Shown here in pieces: positions 32,527 through 42,205 of a DNA stretch of 57,366 nt (its first letter is position 1; every line of letters begins with the position of its first letter). The stretch spans positions 1 to 57,366 of the forward strand of contig DGVB01000017.1 in the NCBI GenBank assembly GCA_002395805.1, written 5' to 3'. The position numbers were made by a program, and so were the translations under genes. Source of the DNA: Bacteroidales bacterium UBA4295 (lineage in GTDB: Bacteria > Bacteroidota > Bacteroidia > Bacteroidales > Paludibacteraceae). Under the pieces are notes generated by a model that searched no databases, was not told where the DNA came from, and saw nothing but the letters and a program-made list of their open reading frames with translations.

Positions 32527-33111
32527 ATGAAGGTAGCAGTTTTTGACAGGATGGAGGAATGTACAGAGGCGGCGGTGGAGCAGATGTTACCTCTTGTTTC
32601 TGACCAGCGGCGCGAGCAGGCGCTGCGGTACAAACATACGATGGGTCGCTTTTGCTGTTTGAAGAGTTGGTTAATGATGTTTGAACAGGTTAAAAACAGC
32701 ACAAGACCAGTACATGACCCCTATAAAACCCCTATCGAGTGGCAGAAAATGGAATACAACGAGTACGGCAAGCCTTTTTTGCCCGGCGGACCTTTTTTCA
32801 GCATCAGCCATTGCAAGACGGGAATTGCAGTAGCGGTGGATGAAAAACCGATAGGCATTGATATAGAGTCCATCCGTCATGCAGACGAAGAACTGATCGC
32901 CCGGACGATGAATGCCGACGAACAAAAACAGATACAAACTGACCGCGATTTTACTCGCCTCTGGACGCAGAAAGAAGCGGTCGTCAAGGCAGAGGGCATC
33001 GGTATAGTGTCCTTTGAACAGCTCCAAACAATCCTGTCGGAGAACGATAAATGGATAGTGGAGAGCCGGGAAAAAGAGAATTATATATACAGTATAGCAT
33101 ATCAAAAATAG
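32527..33111 (+). CDS. 4'-Phosphopantetheinyl transferase (Sfp type)
   Basis: This 194-residue enzyme moves phosphopantetheine from CoA to a carrier-protein serine. The metal and CoA motifs GIDIES (~116-121) and WTQKEAVVKAEGIG (~148-161) are complete. It could activate both the fatty-acid carrier protein and the small carrier at 19876, since no other PPTase is in the window. It lies between the efflux pump and dnaX and is probably just cotranscribed. Confidence 0.93.
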   Translation: MKVAVFDRMEECTEAAVEQMLPLVSDQRREQALRYKHTMGRFCCLKSWLMMFEQVKNSTRPVHDPYKTPIEWQKMEYNEYGKPFLPGGPFFSISHCKTGIAVAVDEKPIGIDIESIRHADEELIARTMNADEQKQIQTDRDFTRLWTQKEAVVKAEGIGIVSFEQLQTILSENDKWIVESREKENYIYSIAYQK

Positions 33112-33117
33112 CAATAT

Positions 33118-34824
33118 ATGAGTGATTACATTGTTTCCGCTCGCAAGTACCGTCCGCAGACTTTTGAGACGGTGGTGGGGCAGCAGACACTTACGCAGAC
33201 GCTGCAGAACTCGATTCGTCAGGGACATCTGGCACACGCCTACTTGTTCTGCGGACCGCGAGGAGTAGGTAAGACGACTTGTGCGCGAATCTTCGCCAAG
33301 ACCATTAACTGCTTGAACCCGCAAAACGGCTTTGATGCCTGCAACGAGTGCGAGTCGTGCCGGGCCTTTAACGAGCAGCGTTCGTTCAATATCCACGAAC
33401 TGGACGCGGCGTCCAACAACTCCGTGGAGGACATCAAGTCGATCATCGACCAGGTGCGCATCCCGCCGCAGATCGGTAAATACTCCGTGTATATCATAGA
33501 TGAGGTACACATGCTTTCTACGGCGGCTTTTAATGCGCTGCTCAAGACCCTTGAGGAACCGCCTTCATATGCCATTTTTATTCTCGCGACGACGGAAAAG
33601 CACAAAGTGCTCCCGACGATTTTGAGTCGTTGCCAGGTGTATGATTTTAACCGTATTACGGTGCCGGATATTATTGCCTATCTTCAAAAACTGGCAGCGA
33701 ATGAGGGTATTACTGTTTCCGAAGAGGCGCTGAATGTAGTAGCGCAGAAAGCGGACGGAGGTATGCGCGATGCCCTTTCGATTTTTGACCAGTTGGTGGC
33801 ATTCTGCGGCAATACGATCACTTACGAGCGGACGATAGAGGTACTCAACGTACTGAATAGCGACTATTATTTCTCGCTGGTTGAGAGCGCACTGGCGCAC
33901 GATGTGACGAAAGCATTGCTGCTGCTAAACGATGTGCTGAATCATGGATTCGATGCAGGCCATTTTGTGACCGGTTTCGCGCAGCACCTGCGTGATGTGC
34001 TCGTCAGCAAAGATGTTCAGACGCTGCCGCTGTTAGAGACAAGCGAAGCTATTCGTCAGCGCTATGCGCAGCAGGCGCAGCGGTGTACACCCATGTGGCT
34101 GTTCCAGGCGCTGGATATTATGAATACATGCGATATCAATTATCGCACGGCGCGCAACAAACGCCTGACGGTGGAGTTGGCGCTCGTTAAACTCTGCCAA
34201 CTCGGTGTGCCGCAACAAGCAGCGGCTCCATCTCCGTCACCCAAACAAACGGCACCTGCAGCCTCACCGGTCGCTCCGGCAGCGCCTGCAGCCAAACCTG
34301 CCGAACCGGTAAAACAGCCGGAATCTGCCGAGCCGAAAGAACCTGTTAAAGCAGCAGAACCAATACCTAAGATGCCTAAAATCGGTTTGGGTTTGGGGCC
34401 TAAAGCGGCTCCGAAAGAGGAGACCACTGTTCAGACACCGCAGCAGCCTGAGGAGGAGCAAAACCGCCCTTTTTCGGCTGACCAACTCATAGACGCTTGG
34501 GTTGGTCTGGCTACTGCCCATAAGGAGGAATTGCGTCTCAAACAGTTGATAGAGAATTATACGCCTGTCTTAGTGGATGAGAATACCGCCGAGATCCAGA
34601 TGCCGAATCCATGGCAAATGGATCAGATGCGGAGTGCCATGCCGACGCTGCTGGGGCAACTTCGCCGAACGTTGCATAATAACCAATTGGTGATTCGCCT
34701 CGTTCTGGCAGAGTACGACAGAGAACAGATGGCCTATACGGCCGAAGAGAAATATGCACTGATGGCAGAGGCGAATCCGACTCTCGCCCTCTTGAAAGAT
34801 AAATTGGATTTGCAGATTGACTGA
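33118..34824 (+). CDS. dnaX: DNA polymerase III gamma/tau subunit
   Basis: This 568-residue clamp-loader ATPase begins SDYIVSARKYRPQTFETVVGQ. It has Walker A GPRGVGKTTCAR (~44-55), a four-cysteine zinc module (~63-81) and DEVHMLS (~125). Residues ~370-450 are a Pro/Ala/Lys-rich linker, followed by a C-terminal domain for polymerase binding (tau part). I see no slippery-sequence frameshift. It works with HolA, encoded at 13982. The next gene starts eight bases before its stop. Confidence 0.96.
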   Translation: MSDYIVSARKYRPQTFETVVGQQTLTQTLQNSIRQGHLAHAYLFCGPRGVGKTTCARIFAKTINCLNPQNGFDACNECESCRAFNEQRSFNIHELDAASNNSVEDIKSIIDQVRIPPQIGKYSVYIIDEVHMLSTAAFNALLKTLEEPPSYAIFILATTEKHKVLPTILSRCQVYDFNRITVPDIIAYLQKLAANEGITVSEEALNVVAQKADGGMRDALSIFDQLVAFCGNTITYERTIEVLNVLNSDYYFSLVESALAHDVTKALLLLNDVLNHGFDAGHFVTGFAQHLRDVLVSKDVQTLPLLETSEAIRQRYAQQAQRCTPMWLFQALDIMNTCDINYRTARNKRLTVELALVKLCQLGVPQQAAAPSPSPKQTAPAASPVAPAAPAAKPAEPVKQPESAEPKEPVKAAEPIPKMPKIGLGLGPKAAPKEETTVQTPQQPEEEQNRPFSADQLIDAWVGLATAHKEELRLKQLIENYTPVLVDENTAEIQMPNPWQMDQMRSAMPTLLGQLRRTLHNNQLVIRLVLAEYDREQMAYTAEEKYALMAEANPTLALLKDKLDLQID

Positions 34825-36526
34825 TCTTTTAAAATATCTGCCTACGACCCGAAAGGAAACGGATCTGCGCGGCTGGAATGAAGTGGACATTGTCTTCTTC
34901 ACAGGTGACGCGTATATTGACCATCCCTCTTTCGGTGCAGCAGTCTTGGGGCGTGTGCTCGAGGCGGCAGGGTATCGCGTAGCGATAGTTCCTCAGCCGG
35001 ACTGGCATGGAGATTTCAGGGATTTCAAAAAGTTCGGCCGGCCCCGTCTCTATTTTGCGGTCTCCGCAGGGTCAATGGACTCGATGGTTAATCACTACAC
35101 GGCTGCCAAACGCAAGCGTTCTGACGATGCCTATACGCCGGAAGGACGAGCCGGAGCGAGACCGGATTATTGTACGATTACATATTGCCGGATATTGAAG
35201 CAGCTCTATCCGGATGTGCCGATCGTGATCGGCGGTATAGAGGCATCCATGAGACGGCTGACTCATTACGACTACTGGCAGGACAAACTGATGCCCTCTA
35301 TTCTGGTGGACAGCGGTGCGGATCTTTTGGTCTATGGAATGGGGGAGCAGGCAATGACGGAGATAGCCCGGAAAGTAGAAGGGCAACAGTTGAAAGGAGA
35401 AAAGTCTCCAATACACGACGTGCCTCAGACAGCGTATTTGACTTCCGACAAACAGGAATGGCCGGAGGATGCTATTATGCTCGCGAGCCATGAAGAGGCG
35501 CTGCGGGACAAACGTGCTCATGCGGAAAATTTCCGTCTCATTGAGATAGAATCGAATAAAATCTACCAGACGACGCTCGTGCAGCCTGTAGGCAAACAAT
35601 ATGTGGTGGTCAATCCGTCTTACCTGCCGCTCACGACAGAGCAGTTGGATGCCATATACGATCTGCCCTATACCTATATGCCGCATCCCAAATACAAGGA
35701 CAAACATATACCGGCTTATGAGATGATCAAATGGTCGGTCTGCATGCATCGCGGCTGTTTCGGAGGATGTTCTTTCTGCACGATTTCAGCGCATCAGGGC
35801 AAACAGATAGTGAGCAGGTCCAAGGCCTCCATCCTCCGCCAGATAGAGCGGTTGAGCCAACTGCCGGAATGGCATGGCATCATATCGGATTTAGGAGGTC
35901 CGTCGGCGAATATGTACGGCATGCACGGTAAGGACAAGTCAATCTGCGAGCAATGCGCGCGACCCAGTTGTCTCCAGCCTGCCATTTGCAAGAACCTGAA
36001 TCAGGATTTTGGCCCGATTATTGATATATACAAGACGGTGGACAGATTGCCGTACGTCAAGCATGCCTTTGTGGGTTCGGGTATCCGGTATGATCTGATG
36101 AGCGAGCCCTATGCGCGCCAATTGATTACGCGCCATGTATCCGGTCGGCTCAAAGTGGCGCCCGAACATTCGTCAGACGCAGTACTGAAAGTGATGCGAA
36201 AGCCCTCCTGGGCAAACTATTTGCGTTTTCGTGAGCTGTTTCTCCGGATCAATAAAGAGGCAGGTCTGAACCAGCAACTCATTCCTTATTTCATCTCCTC
36301 TCATCCGGGATGCACCAAACGCGACATGGCGATGTTGGCGGAGGAAACCAAGAAGATGCATTATAGGCCGGAGCAGGTGCAGGATTTTACCCCGACGCCC
36401 ATGACGCTCTCAACAACAATGTTCTACACCGGCATCAACCCTTACACGCGCGAACCTATATATGTAGCGCGCACGAGCGAAGAAAAGAAACAACAAAACC
36501 AGTATTTTTTCTGGTATAAGAGATAA
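34817..36526 (+). CDS. YgiQ-family radical SAM protein
   Basis: This 569-residue protein of the UPF0313/YgiQ family starts at a TTG that overlaps dnaX; the start fits the family's usual LPTTRKE... beginning. The radical-SAM 4Fe-4S cysteines are in CFGGCSFC (~308-315), preceded by a B12-binding-like N-terminal region with GGIEASMRRLTHYDYW. The reaction is unknown for the family. A short hydrophilic stretch rich in Lys, Gln and Glu before SPIHDVPQTAY looks longer than in homologs I remember. Confidence 0.9.
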   Translation: MTDLLKYLPTTRKETDLRGWNEVDIVFFTGDAYIDHPSFGAAVLGRVLEAAGYRVAIVPQPDWHGDFRDFKKFGRPRLYFAVSAGSMDSMVNHYTAAKRKRSDDAYTPEGRAGARPDYCTITYCRILKQLYPDVPIVIGGIEASMRRLTHYDYWQDKLMPSILVDSGADLLVYGMGEQAMTEIARKVEGQQLKGEKSPIHDVPQTAYLTSDKQEWPEDAIMLASHEEALRDKRAHAENFRLIEIESNKIYQTTLVQPVGKQYVVVNPSYLPLTTEQLDAIYDLPYTYMPHPKYKDKHIPAYEMIKWSVCMHRGCFGGCSFCTISAHQGKQIVSRSKASILRQIERLSQLPEWHGIISDLGGPSANMYGMHGKDKSICEQCARPSCLQPAICKNLNQDFGPIIDIYKTVDRLPYVKHAFVGSGIRYDLMSEPYARQLITRHVSGRLKVAPEHSSDAVLKVMRKPSWANYLRFRELFLRINKEAGLNQQLIPYFISSHPGCTKRDMAMLAEETKKMHYRPEQVQDFTPTPMTLSTTMFYTGINPYTREPIYVARTSEEKKQQNQYFFWYKR

Positions 36527-36564
36527 ATAATCAAATAGTTAATGACCAAATAGTACTTGGATTT

Positions 36565-37530
36565 ATGTCAAAGAAGTATCGTATTAACCCAGAGACACTG
36601 CAACTGGAGCGCATCGAGCATGGTTTGCGTTATTGGCTTCGCCGCTCCGGAGGATATATCATAGGAGGTATTTGTTTGGGAGTGATCTTCTTCTATACTT
36701 TCCTCTATTTCTTCCCATCGCCGCGGGAGGCGTCTCTGATGCAATATAATAAGAACCTGACGGCGGAGATGGAGGTACTGAGCAAGCAAGTGGACCAGAT
36801 GCAGATAGTGCTCTCGGACCTCTCGCAGCGCGATGATAATTTATACCGCGCTATCCTTGGCGCCGAGCCTATCCCGATGTCGGTTCGTTTGGGCGCTACG
36901 CAACAGATTTCTTACTATGACTCGTTGGCTCGAATGACCAATACCCAATTGGCTGCGGACTTGCAGCGTAAAGTGGATGTGCTGGAGAAGGAACTGTATG
37001 TGCAAGCGCGTTCGTATGAAGAGATAGTGGACCTGGAGAAAAAACAGGAAACCCGTATGGAGAATATTCCGGCAATACAGCCTGTTCTTAATAAAGACCT
37101 CAAAAGGATGGCTTCAGGCTATGGATGGCGTGTGGATCCGGTCTATCACGTCCGCCGTTTTCATGAGGGAATGGACTTTACCGCTCCTGTAGGTACGGAT
37201 ATTTTTGCAACAGGAAACGGCATTGTTACTTATGCCGGATGGCGTCAGGGCTATGGCGAGACCATTGAAATCGATCACGGTTTCAATTATGCTACGCGCT
37301 ATGCGCATTGCTCGAAATTGCTGGTTAGGGTAGGACAAAAAGTGAAACGGGGCGATGTGATTGCCTTGGTCGGCAATACCGGCAAATCCACCGGTCCGCA
37401 CTTGCACTACGAGGTTCATTATCTGGGACGTCCTATCGATCCGAGAAACTACTATTTCTATGATCTCAGCCCGGAGGACTACGATAAAATGGTACAGATC
37501 TCGTCCAATATGGGCAATATGTTGGATTAA
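36565..37530 (+). CDS. M23-family peptidoglycan endopeptidase (membrane anchored)
   Basis: The protein has 321 residues: a short cytoplasmic N-terminus, one transmembrane segment (~30-52), a coiled coil (~60-105, with VLSDLSQRDDNLYRAI) and a LytM domain (~190-300). Zinc ligands are present in HEGMDF and in GPHLHYEV. It would cut peptide cross-links in the cell wall or act as a divisome regulator. A bidirectional terminator follows, separating it from the convergent Crp-like gene. Confidence 0.93.
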   Translation: MSKKYRINPETLQLERIEHGLRYWLRRSGGYIIGGICLGVIFFYTFLYFFPSPREASLMQYNKNLTAEMEVLSKQVDQMQIVLSDLSQRDDNLYRAILGAEPIPMSVRLGATQQISYYDSLARMTNTQLAADLQRKVDVLEKELYVQARSYEEIVDLEKKQETRMENIPAIQPVLNKDLKRMASGYGWRVDPVYHVRRFHEGMDFTAPVGTDIFATGNGIVTYAGWRQGYGETIEIDHGFNYATRYAHCSKLLVRVGQKVKRGDVIALVGNTGKSTGPHLHYEVHYLGRPIDPRNYYFYDLSPEDYDKMVQISSNMGNMLD

Positions 37531-37566
37531 AAAAATCGCGTCTCAACCGAGGCGCGATATTTTTTC
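37528..37566. terminator. Bidirectional terminator between the M23 and Crp-like genes
   Basis: ATCGCGTCTC (37535-37544) pairs with GAGGCGCGAT (37549-37558) with one G-T pair and a four-base loop, flanked by an A-run on the left and a T-run on the right. The TGA stop of the minus-strand gene lies within the left arm. Confidence 0.9.
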
Positions 37567-38241
37567 TAATTCTTTTTCATTCAGTATCCGGATATGCCGG
37601 CCTTCTATTCCTATAATTCCTTCTTGGGCAAATTGGCTGAGCGTGCGGATCGCATTGCTGGTAGTCATATTACTCATATATGCCAAATCTTCGCGTGGAA
37701 GCATCATTGCTAAGGTGTTTCCATCCGCCTCGAACCCGTAATTCTTAACCAAATGCAGTAAACTCTCAGCCAAACGGCCGCGGATATGTTTCTGGGTCAG
37801 GTTCACTGTTTGAATCTCCGAAATCGCGAGATCCTGCGCCATCATGCGCATCACTTCGTAGCAGAACGCTCCGTTTTCGCGTACCAAGCGCACGAACTCC
37901 TCACGGCTCAATTGATAGACTACACAATCCTCAAAAGCACTTGCATTCGAGTTGTACGGACCATTGGCAATGCATGCGCGATAGCCGTATATGTCATTTG
38001 GCTTCAGGAGACGAATGATCTGCGGCCGTTGTCCGATTCCCTCTTTGTAAATTCGTATTTTTCCGCGAAGCAACATTCCCATATGAGATGACTCCTCGCC
38101 ATCATAGTGGATGATCTGGTTTTTAGCATAGCGAACGATTTTCACAGCCTTGCTCACACGCTCGCGCTCTTCTTCCGTTAATGTGCTCCATAGGGTGTTC
38201 AACTCCCATAATGGAGCAAAATGTTCTTCCTCTTGTCTCAC
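37543..38241 (-). CDS. Crp/Fnr-family transcriptional regulator
   Basis: The open frame extends to 38352, but a promoter at 38270-38301 lies inside that part. I therefore place the start at GTG 38241, giving 232 residues. A cyclic-nucleotide-binding-like beta-roll (~30-125) precedes a winged helix (~150-215) with the LPREDLAYMSNMTTSNAIRTL recognition region. No Fnr-type cysteine cluster is seen at the N-terminus. It is divergent from gcvP and may regulate it; the effector is unknown. The last codons are part of the terminator stem. Confidence 0.85.
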   Translation of the reverse strand: MRQEEEHFAPLWELNTLWSTLTEEERERVSKAVKIVRYAKNQIIHYDGEESSHMGMLLRGKIRIYKEGIGQRPQIIRLLKPNDIYGYRACIANGPYNSNASAFEDCVVYQLSREEFVRLVRENGAFCYEVMRMMAQDLAISEIQTVNLTQKHIRGRLAESLLHLVKNYGFEADGNTLAMMLPREDLAYMSNMTTSNAIRTLSQFAQEGIIGIEGRHIRILNEKELEKISRLG

Positions 38242-38269
38242 TGTTTCGATATGTTTCGAAAATTTGATG

Positions 38270-38301
38270 CAAAGATACAAAATTTCTTTTATATATGCAA
38301 A
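38270..38301 (-). promoter_or_regulatory. Promoter of the Crp-like regulator
   Basis: Minus-strand TTTG (38298-38301), 20-bp spacer, TATCTTTG (38270-38277). The transcript would start about 20 bases before the GTG at 38241. Confidence 0.8.
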
Positions 38302-38345
38302 TAAAATATGTTTTTTAACACATTTTTTATTTAAAACCCTATTTT

Positions 38346-38377
38346 CTTGCATATGTCATTTTTTTTTAGTAATTTTG
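38346..38377 (+). promoter_or_regulatory. Promoter of gcvP
   Basis: CTTG (38346-38349), 20-bp T-rich spacer and TAATTTTG (38370-38377), 27 bp before the gcvP ATG. Confidence 0.75.
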
Positions 38378-38404
38378 CGGCGCAAAATTGTAACAAACTG
38401 TCTT

Positions 38405-41221
38405 ATGAAAGAGAATTATTTGGAGTCGCGTCATATCGGACTCACCCCTGAAGACGAAAAACACATGTTGGAGGCTATCGGTGCCGAGTCGATGGAGTCG
38501 CTTGTTAAGGAAACAATGCCGGCAGATATCCTCTTGCCTGAGCCTATCGAGTTGGAGCAGCCGCTCACGGAGCAGATGCATCTCGAGGTGGCTGAAGCGG
38601 TGCTGAACGCTAATATCCCTGCGCGCTCGTATATAGGTCGCGGATGGTATGGTACGATCACGCCCGCTGTGATTAGACGAAACATGTTGGAAAACCCTGT
38701 TTGGTACACATCTTATACCCCGTATCAAGCGGAAGTAAGCCAGGGGCGTCTCGAAGCATTGTTTGTATTCCAGACTATGATTTCCGATCTCACCGGTCTG
38801 CCTTTGGCTAATTGTTCGCTGCTGGATGAAGCAACCGCGGCGGCGGAGGCGGTTACCATGATGCGAAATCTGCGCTCGCGTGAGCAGGTGAAGAATAATG
38901 TGCGAAAAGTCTTTGTGGACGAGAAAGTATGGCCGAACACCTTATCTGTTTTGCGCACGCGCGCAGCGGGGCAGGAGATAGAGATCGTCACCGGCAGTTA
39001 TGCGGATTTTCAACCTACGGCTGATTTCTTCGGTGTGCTCGTGCAATGGCCGAATAGCGACGGCGCGATAGAGGAATATGAGGGCTTTATTGACGAATGT
39101 CACGAGGCGGGCTTGAAAGTGACGGTAGTGGCGGATCTGATGGCGCTGGCGCTGCTCAAACCGCTGGACGCAGATATCATGTGCGGTACCGCGCAGCGCT
39201 TCGGTCTGCCGATGGGCTTTGGCGGTCCTACCGCCGGATACATGGCTACGCGCGATGAGTACAAACGAGAGATGCCGGGACGTATTATCGGTCTGAGTAA
39301 AGATAAATATGAGCATCCTGCATTCCGTCTGGCGCTCCAGACTCGTGAGCAGCACATCAAACGTGAGCGGGCAACATCCAATATCTGTACCGCAGAGGCC
39401 CTTTCGGCCATGATGGCAGGTATGTACGGCGTCTATCACGGCGCAGAGGGTATACGCTCTATTGCAGAAGGTATTCATGGTAAAGCGGCGTACCTGAGCG
39501 AGATGCTCCAGGCCTATGGTTATAACCAGGAGAACGCGGAGTTCTTTGATACGCTTAAGATTACGCGGGAGGATGAAGGATGGATTGAACGTGTACATGC
39601 CCTCGCGGACGAACATAGTATTAATTTCTATTACGATGAGGCTGGATGGATCGGTCTTGCTATCGACGAGACGGTAGATATCGACGACATGAACGAGCTG
39701 ATCGAGATCTTTGCCGAGGCCTCGGATAATATGCCGCAATATGAGGAAAGCGACGAGGCTTTTGAGGGTCTATGGGCTATTGAGGAGAACCGCGTGCGCG
39801 AAGTGGACTATATGCAGGCAGAGGTATTCCGGCTCTATCATACCGAGACGGAACTCATGCGCTATCTCAAGCGTCTGGACCGCAAGGATATATCTCTGGC
39901 TACCTCTATGATTCCGCTCGGCTCCTGTACGATGAAGTTGAACCCGGCGGCGGCTATGATCCCTATCACCTACGGTGCCGCTATGGCGCCGCATCCGCTT
40001 GCTCCGGCAGAGCAGGTGGCGGGCTATGAAGCTATTATGGAGCAGTTGCAGGAGCAACTTTGCGCTATTACGGGATTCGATGCTTGTACGCTGCAACCTA
40101 CTTCGGGTGCGGCAGGTGAATACACGGGGCTCGTAGTGATCCGGGAGTACCTGCATAGAAAGGGACAAGAAGCACGCAAAGTGCTGCTCATTCCGGCTTC
40201 TGCACATGGTACGAACCCGGCGTCCTGTGTACAGGCCGGCTTCACGCCCTGTGTTGTTAAATGCGATGAGAAGGGAAATACGGACCTTGAGGACTGGAAA
40301 CACAAATGCGAGGAGAACAAGGATGTCCTCGCGGGATGTATGATCACATACCCGTCTACGCACGGTATCTTCGAGCAGGCTATCCGTGCTATGATTGAGG
40401 CGGTACATACGAACGGAGGTCTCGTTTATATGGACGGCGCGAACATGAATGCACAGATAGGATGGACTAACCCTGCTTATATCGGTGCCGATGTATGCCA
40501 CCTGAATCTGCATAAATCCTTTGCTTCTCCTCACGGAGGTGGCGGCCCGGGCGCGGGGGCTGTGTGCTGTACCGAAGAACTGGCGGATTGTCTGCCTACG
40601 GAGGATAAAAACCGTGTTTCTGCAGCGCTTTACGGCAATGCCAATATGGCACTCATCTCCTGGGGATATATCGCTATGTTGGGGGCAGAAGGACTTCGTC
40701 ATGCTACGGCGGCTGCGATTCTGTCGGCCAACTACATGGCGTCGCGCCTGAAGGATGCCTATGGCATCGTTTATACCGGCGAGACGGGTAGGGTAGGTCA
40801 TGAACTGATCCTCGATTGCCGTCAGTTCCACGCTATCGGTATTACCGAGGCGGATATTGCCAAACGTCTGATGGATTTCGGCTACCATGCGCCTACGCTC
40901 TCTTTCCCTGTGCATGGAACCCTGATGGTTGAACCGACGGAGAGCGAGTCGCTCGTGGAGATTGACCGTTTCTGTGATGTCTTACTGCAGATTCGTCAGG
41001 AGATAGCGGACATTGAATCCGGCAAGGCTGACAAGACGGATAATGTCCTGCTCAATGCCCCGCACCCCGAGTACGAAGTGGTGGCGGACGAGTGGACGCA
41101 TCCTTATAGCCGCCGTCAGGCCGCGTACCCGACAGAATGGGTGGCGCAGACTAAGTTCTGGTGCCCTGTAGGACGTGTTGACAATGGTTTCGGAGATCGT
41201 AACCTCGTAGCTAAATTCTAA
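38405..41221 (+). CDS. gcvP: Glycine dehydrogenase (decarboxylating), fused P-protein
   Basis: I use ATG 38405 (MKENYLESRHIG), downstream of the promoter; the frame stays open to 38150. The product has 938 residues with both P-protein halves fused, as in E. coli. It decarboxylates glycine with PLP and passes the aminomethyl group to the H-protein. The PLP lysine is in HLNLHKSFASPHGGGGPG, near residue 700. No gcvT or gcvH is nearby. Glycine may come from the kbl/tdh pathway at 5140. A YitT gene starts at the base after the stop. Confidence 0.96.
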   Translation: MKENYLESRHIGLTPEDEKHMLEAIGAESMESLVKETMPADILLPEPIELEQPLTEQMHLEVAEAVLNANIPARSYIGRGWYGTITPAVIRRNMLENPVWYTSYTPYQAEVSQGRLEALFVFQTMISDLTGLPLANCSLLDEATAAAEAVTMMRNLRSREQVKNNVRKVFVDEKVWPNTLSVLRTRAAGQEIEIVTGSYADFQPTADFFGVLVQWPNSDGAIEEYEGFIDECHEAGLKVTVVADLMALALLKPLDADIMCGTAQRFGLPMGFGGPTAGYMATRDEYKREMPGRIIGLSKDKYEHPAFRLALQTREQHIKRERATSNICTAEALSAMMAGMYGVYHGAEGIRSIAEGIHGKAAYLSEMLQAYGYNQENAEFFDTLKITREDEGWIERVHALADEHSINFYYDEAGWIGLAIDETVDIDDMNELIEIFAEASDNMPQYEESDEAFEGLWAIEENRVREVDYMQAEVFRLYHTETELMRYLKRLDRKDISLATSMIPLGSCTMKLNPAAAMIPITYGAAMAPHPLAPAEQVAGYEAIMEQLQEQLCAITGFDACTLQPTSGAAGEYTGLVVIREYLHRKGQEARKVLLIPASAHGTNPASCVQAGFTPCVVKCDEKGNTDLEDWKHKCEENKDVLAGCMITYPSTHGIFEQAIRAMIEAVHTNGGLVYMDGANMNAQIGWTNPAYIGADVCHLNLHKSFASPHGGGGPGAGAVCCTEELADCLPTEDKNRVSAALYGNANMALISWGYIAMLGAEGLRHATAAAILSANYMASRLKDAYGIVYTGETGRVGHELILDCRQFHAIGITEADIAKRLMDFGYHAPTLSFPVHGTLMVEPTESESLVEIDRFCDVLLQIRQEIADIESGKADKTDNVLLNAPHPEYEVVADEWTHPYSRRQAAYPTEWVAQTKFWCPVGRVDNGFGDRNLVAKF

Positions 41222-42166
41222 ATGGCAAAGCAAAAAATTCAACATCCGAATATCCGCGAGCACTTGCAGCACTATCGCCGCATGTTGCCGTGGATCACAA
41301 TCAAGGAGTTTCTGATGATTGTCATCAGCACGATCCCGTATGCCATCACGGTCAACCAGCTCCTGGTGCCGCATGCTATCGTTGGCGGCGGTGTGACCGG
41401 TCTATGCGAGATTATCTATTTCGCTACGAATACGTATGTGCCTATCTGGCTATCCAGTGCGTTGATCAATGTGTTGTTGCTGGTGCTGGCGGCTATCACG
41501 GTAGGATGGCGGTATGCTCTACGGACGGTTTGGGGTGTGTTATGGCTCACTATATGGCTCAAGGTGATACCTATTGCGCAAGTGCCGCTATTGACGGATT
41601 CATTCATGGCGGTGGTGGTAGGAGGCTTGTTTACCGGCTGTTTCCTGGGAATATGCTTCCTCAATAACGGCTCTACGGGCGGCACGGATATTATTGCCAT
41701 GATTGTCAATAAATACCATCATTTGCCAATGGGTCGCGTGCTTCTTTTCGCAGACATGACGGTAATCTCTTCGGCATTTTTCCTGCCTACTATCCAGGCT
41801 GCAGGCATGCAGGGAGCGATAGAGAAGATTCTCTTTGGTCTGACCTATACGTTCATGTCCTCTACGGCGGTGGACTGGGTGATGAATAGAATGCGGCAAT
41901 CGGTCCAGTTCATGATCTTTACCCAGAAACCCGATGAGATAGCGGAAGCTATTATTACGCAGGCCCACCGCGGATGCACTTTCTTGGAGGCAGAGGGTGG
42001 CTATAACAAAAAGCCGATGAAGGTAGTCACTACCATCGCTCGTTCATACGAATCCGCCACTATTTTCCGCCTCGTGCGGGCGATAGACCCTAATGCCTTT
42101 GTGAGTCAAAGCCAGGTACGAGGCGTCTTTGGACAAGGATTTGATCCTATGGTCAATGGTAAATAA
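41222..42166 (+). CDS. YitT-family membrane protein, paralog 1
   Basis: The product has 314 residues with about five or six transmembrane segments (residues 25-215) and a C-terminal cytoplasmic DUF2179 domain (~225-310). NGSTGGTDIIAMI marks the conserved membrane motif. The family's function is unknown. It starts at the base after the gcvP stop. A second copy follows; the two align along their length, and this copy lacks the GC-rich insert found in paralog 2. Confidence 0.88.
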   Translation: MAKQKIQHPNIREHLQHYRRMLPWITIKEFLMIVISTIPYAITVNQLLVPHAIVGGGVTGLCEIIYFATNTYVPIWLSSALINVLLLVLAAITVGWRYALRTVWGVLWLTIWLKVIPIAQVPLLTDSFMAVVVGGLFTGCFLGICFLNNGSTGGTDIIAMIVNKYHHLPMGRVLLFADMTVISSAFFLPTIQAAGMQGAIEKILFGLTYTFMSSTAVDWVMNRMRQSVQFMIFTQKPDEIAEAIITQAHRGCTFLEAEGGYNKKPMKVVTTIARSYESATIFRLVRAIDPNAFVSQSQVRGVFGQGFDPMVNGK

Positions 42167-42170
42167 CCCT

Positions 42171-42205
42171 TTCACTTTTCACCTTTCAATTTTCACCTTT
42201 CCATG
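42171..42205 (+). repeat. Heptamer array (TTCACCT family) in the spacer between YitT genes
   Basis: TTCACTT, TTCACCT, TTCAATT, TTCACCT and TTCCATG run without interruption. The last unit contains the start codon of the second YitT gene, and the array fills the spacer almost completely. Confidence 0.9.

Noticed and set aside
38150..38404. 85-codon upstream extension of gcvP
   Set aside because: It overlaps the divergent regulator and both promoters; the gcvP family start is at 38405.
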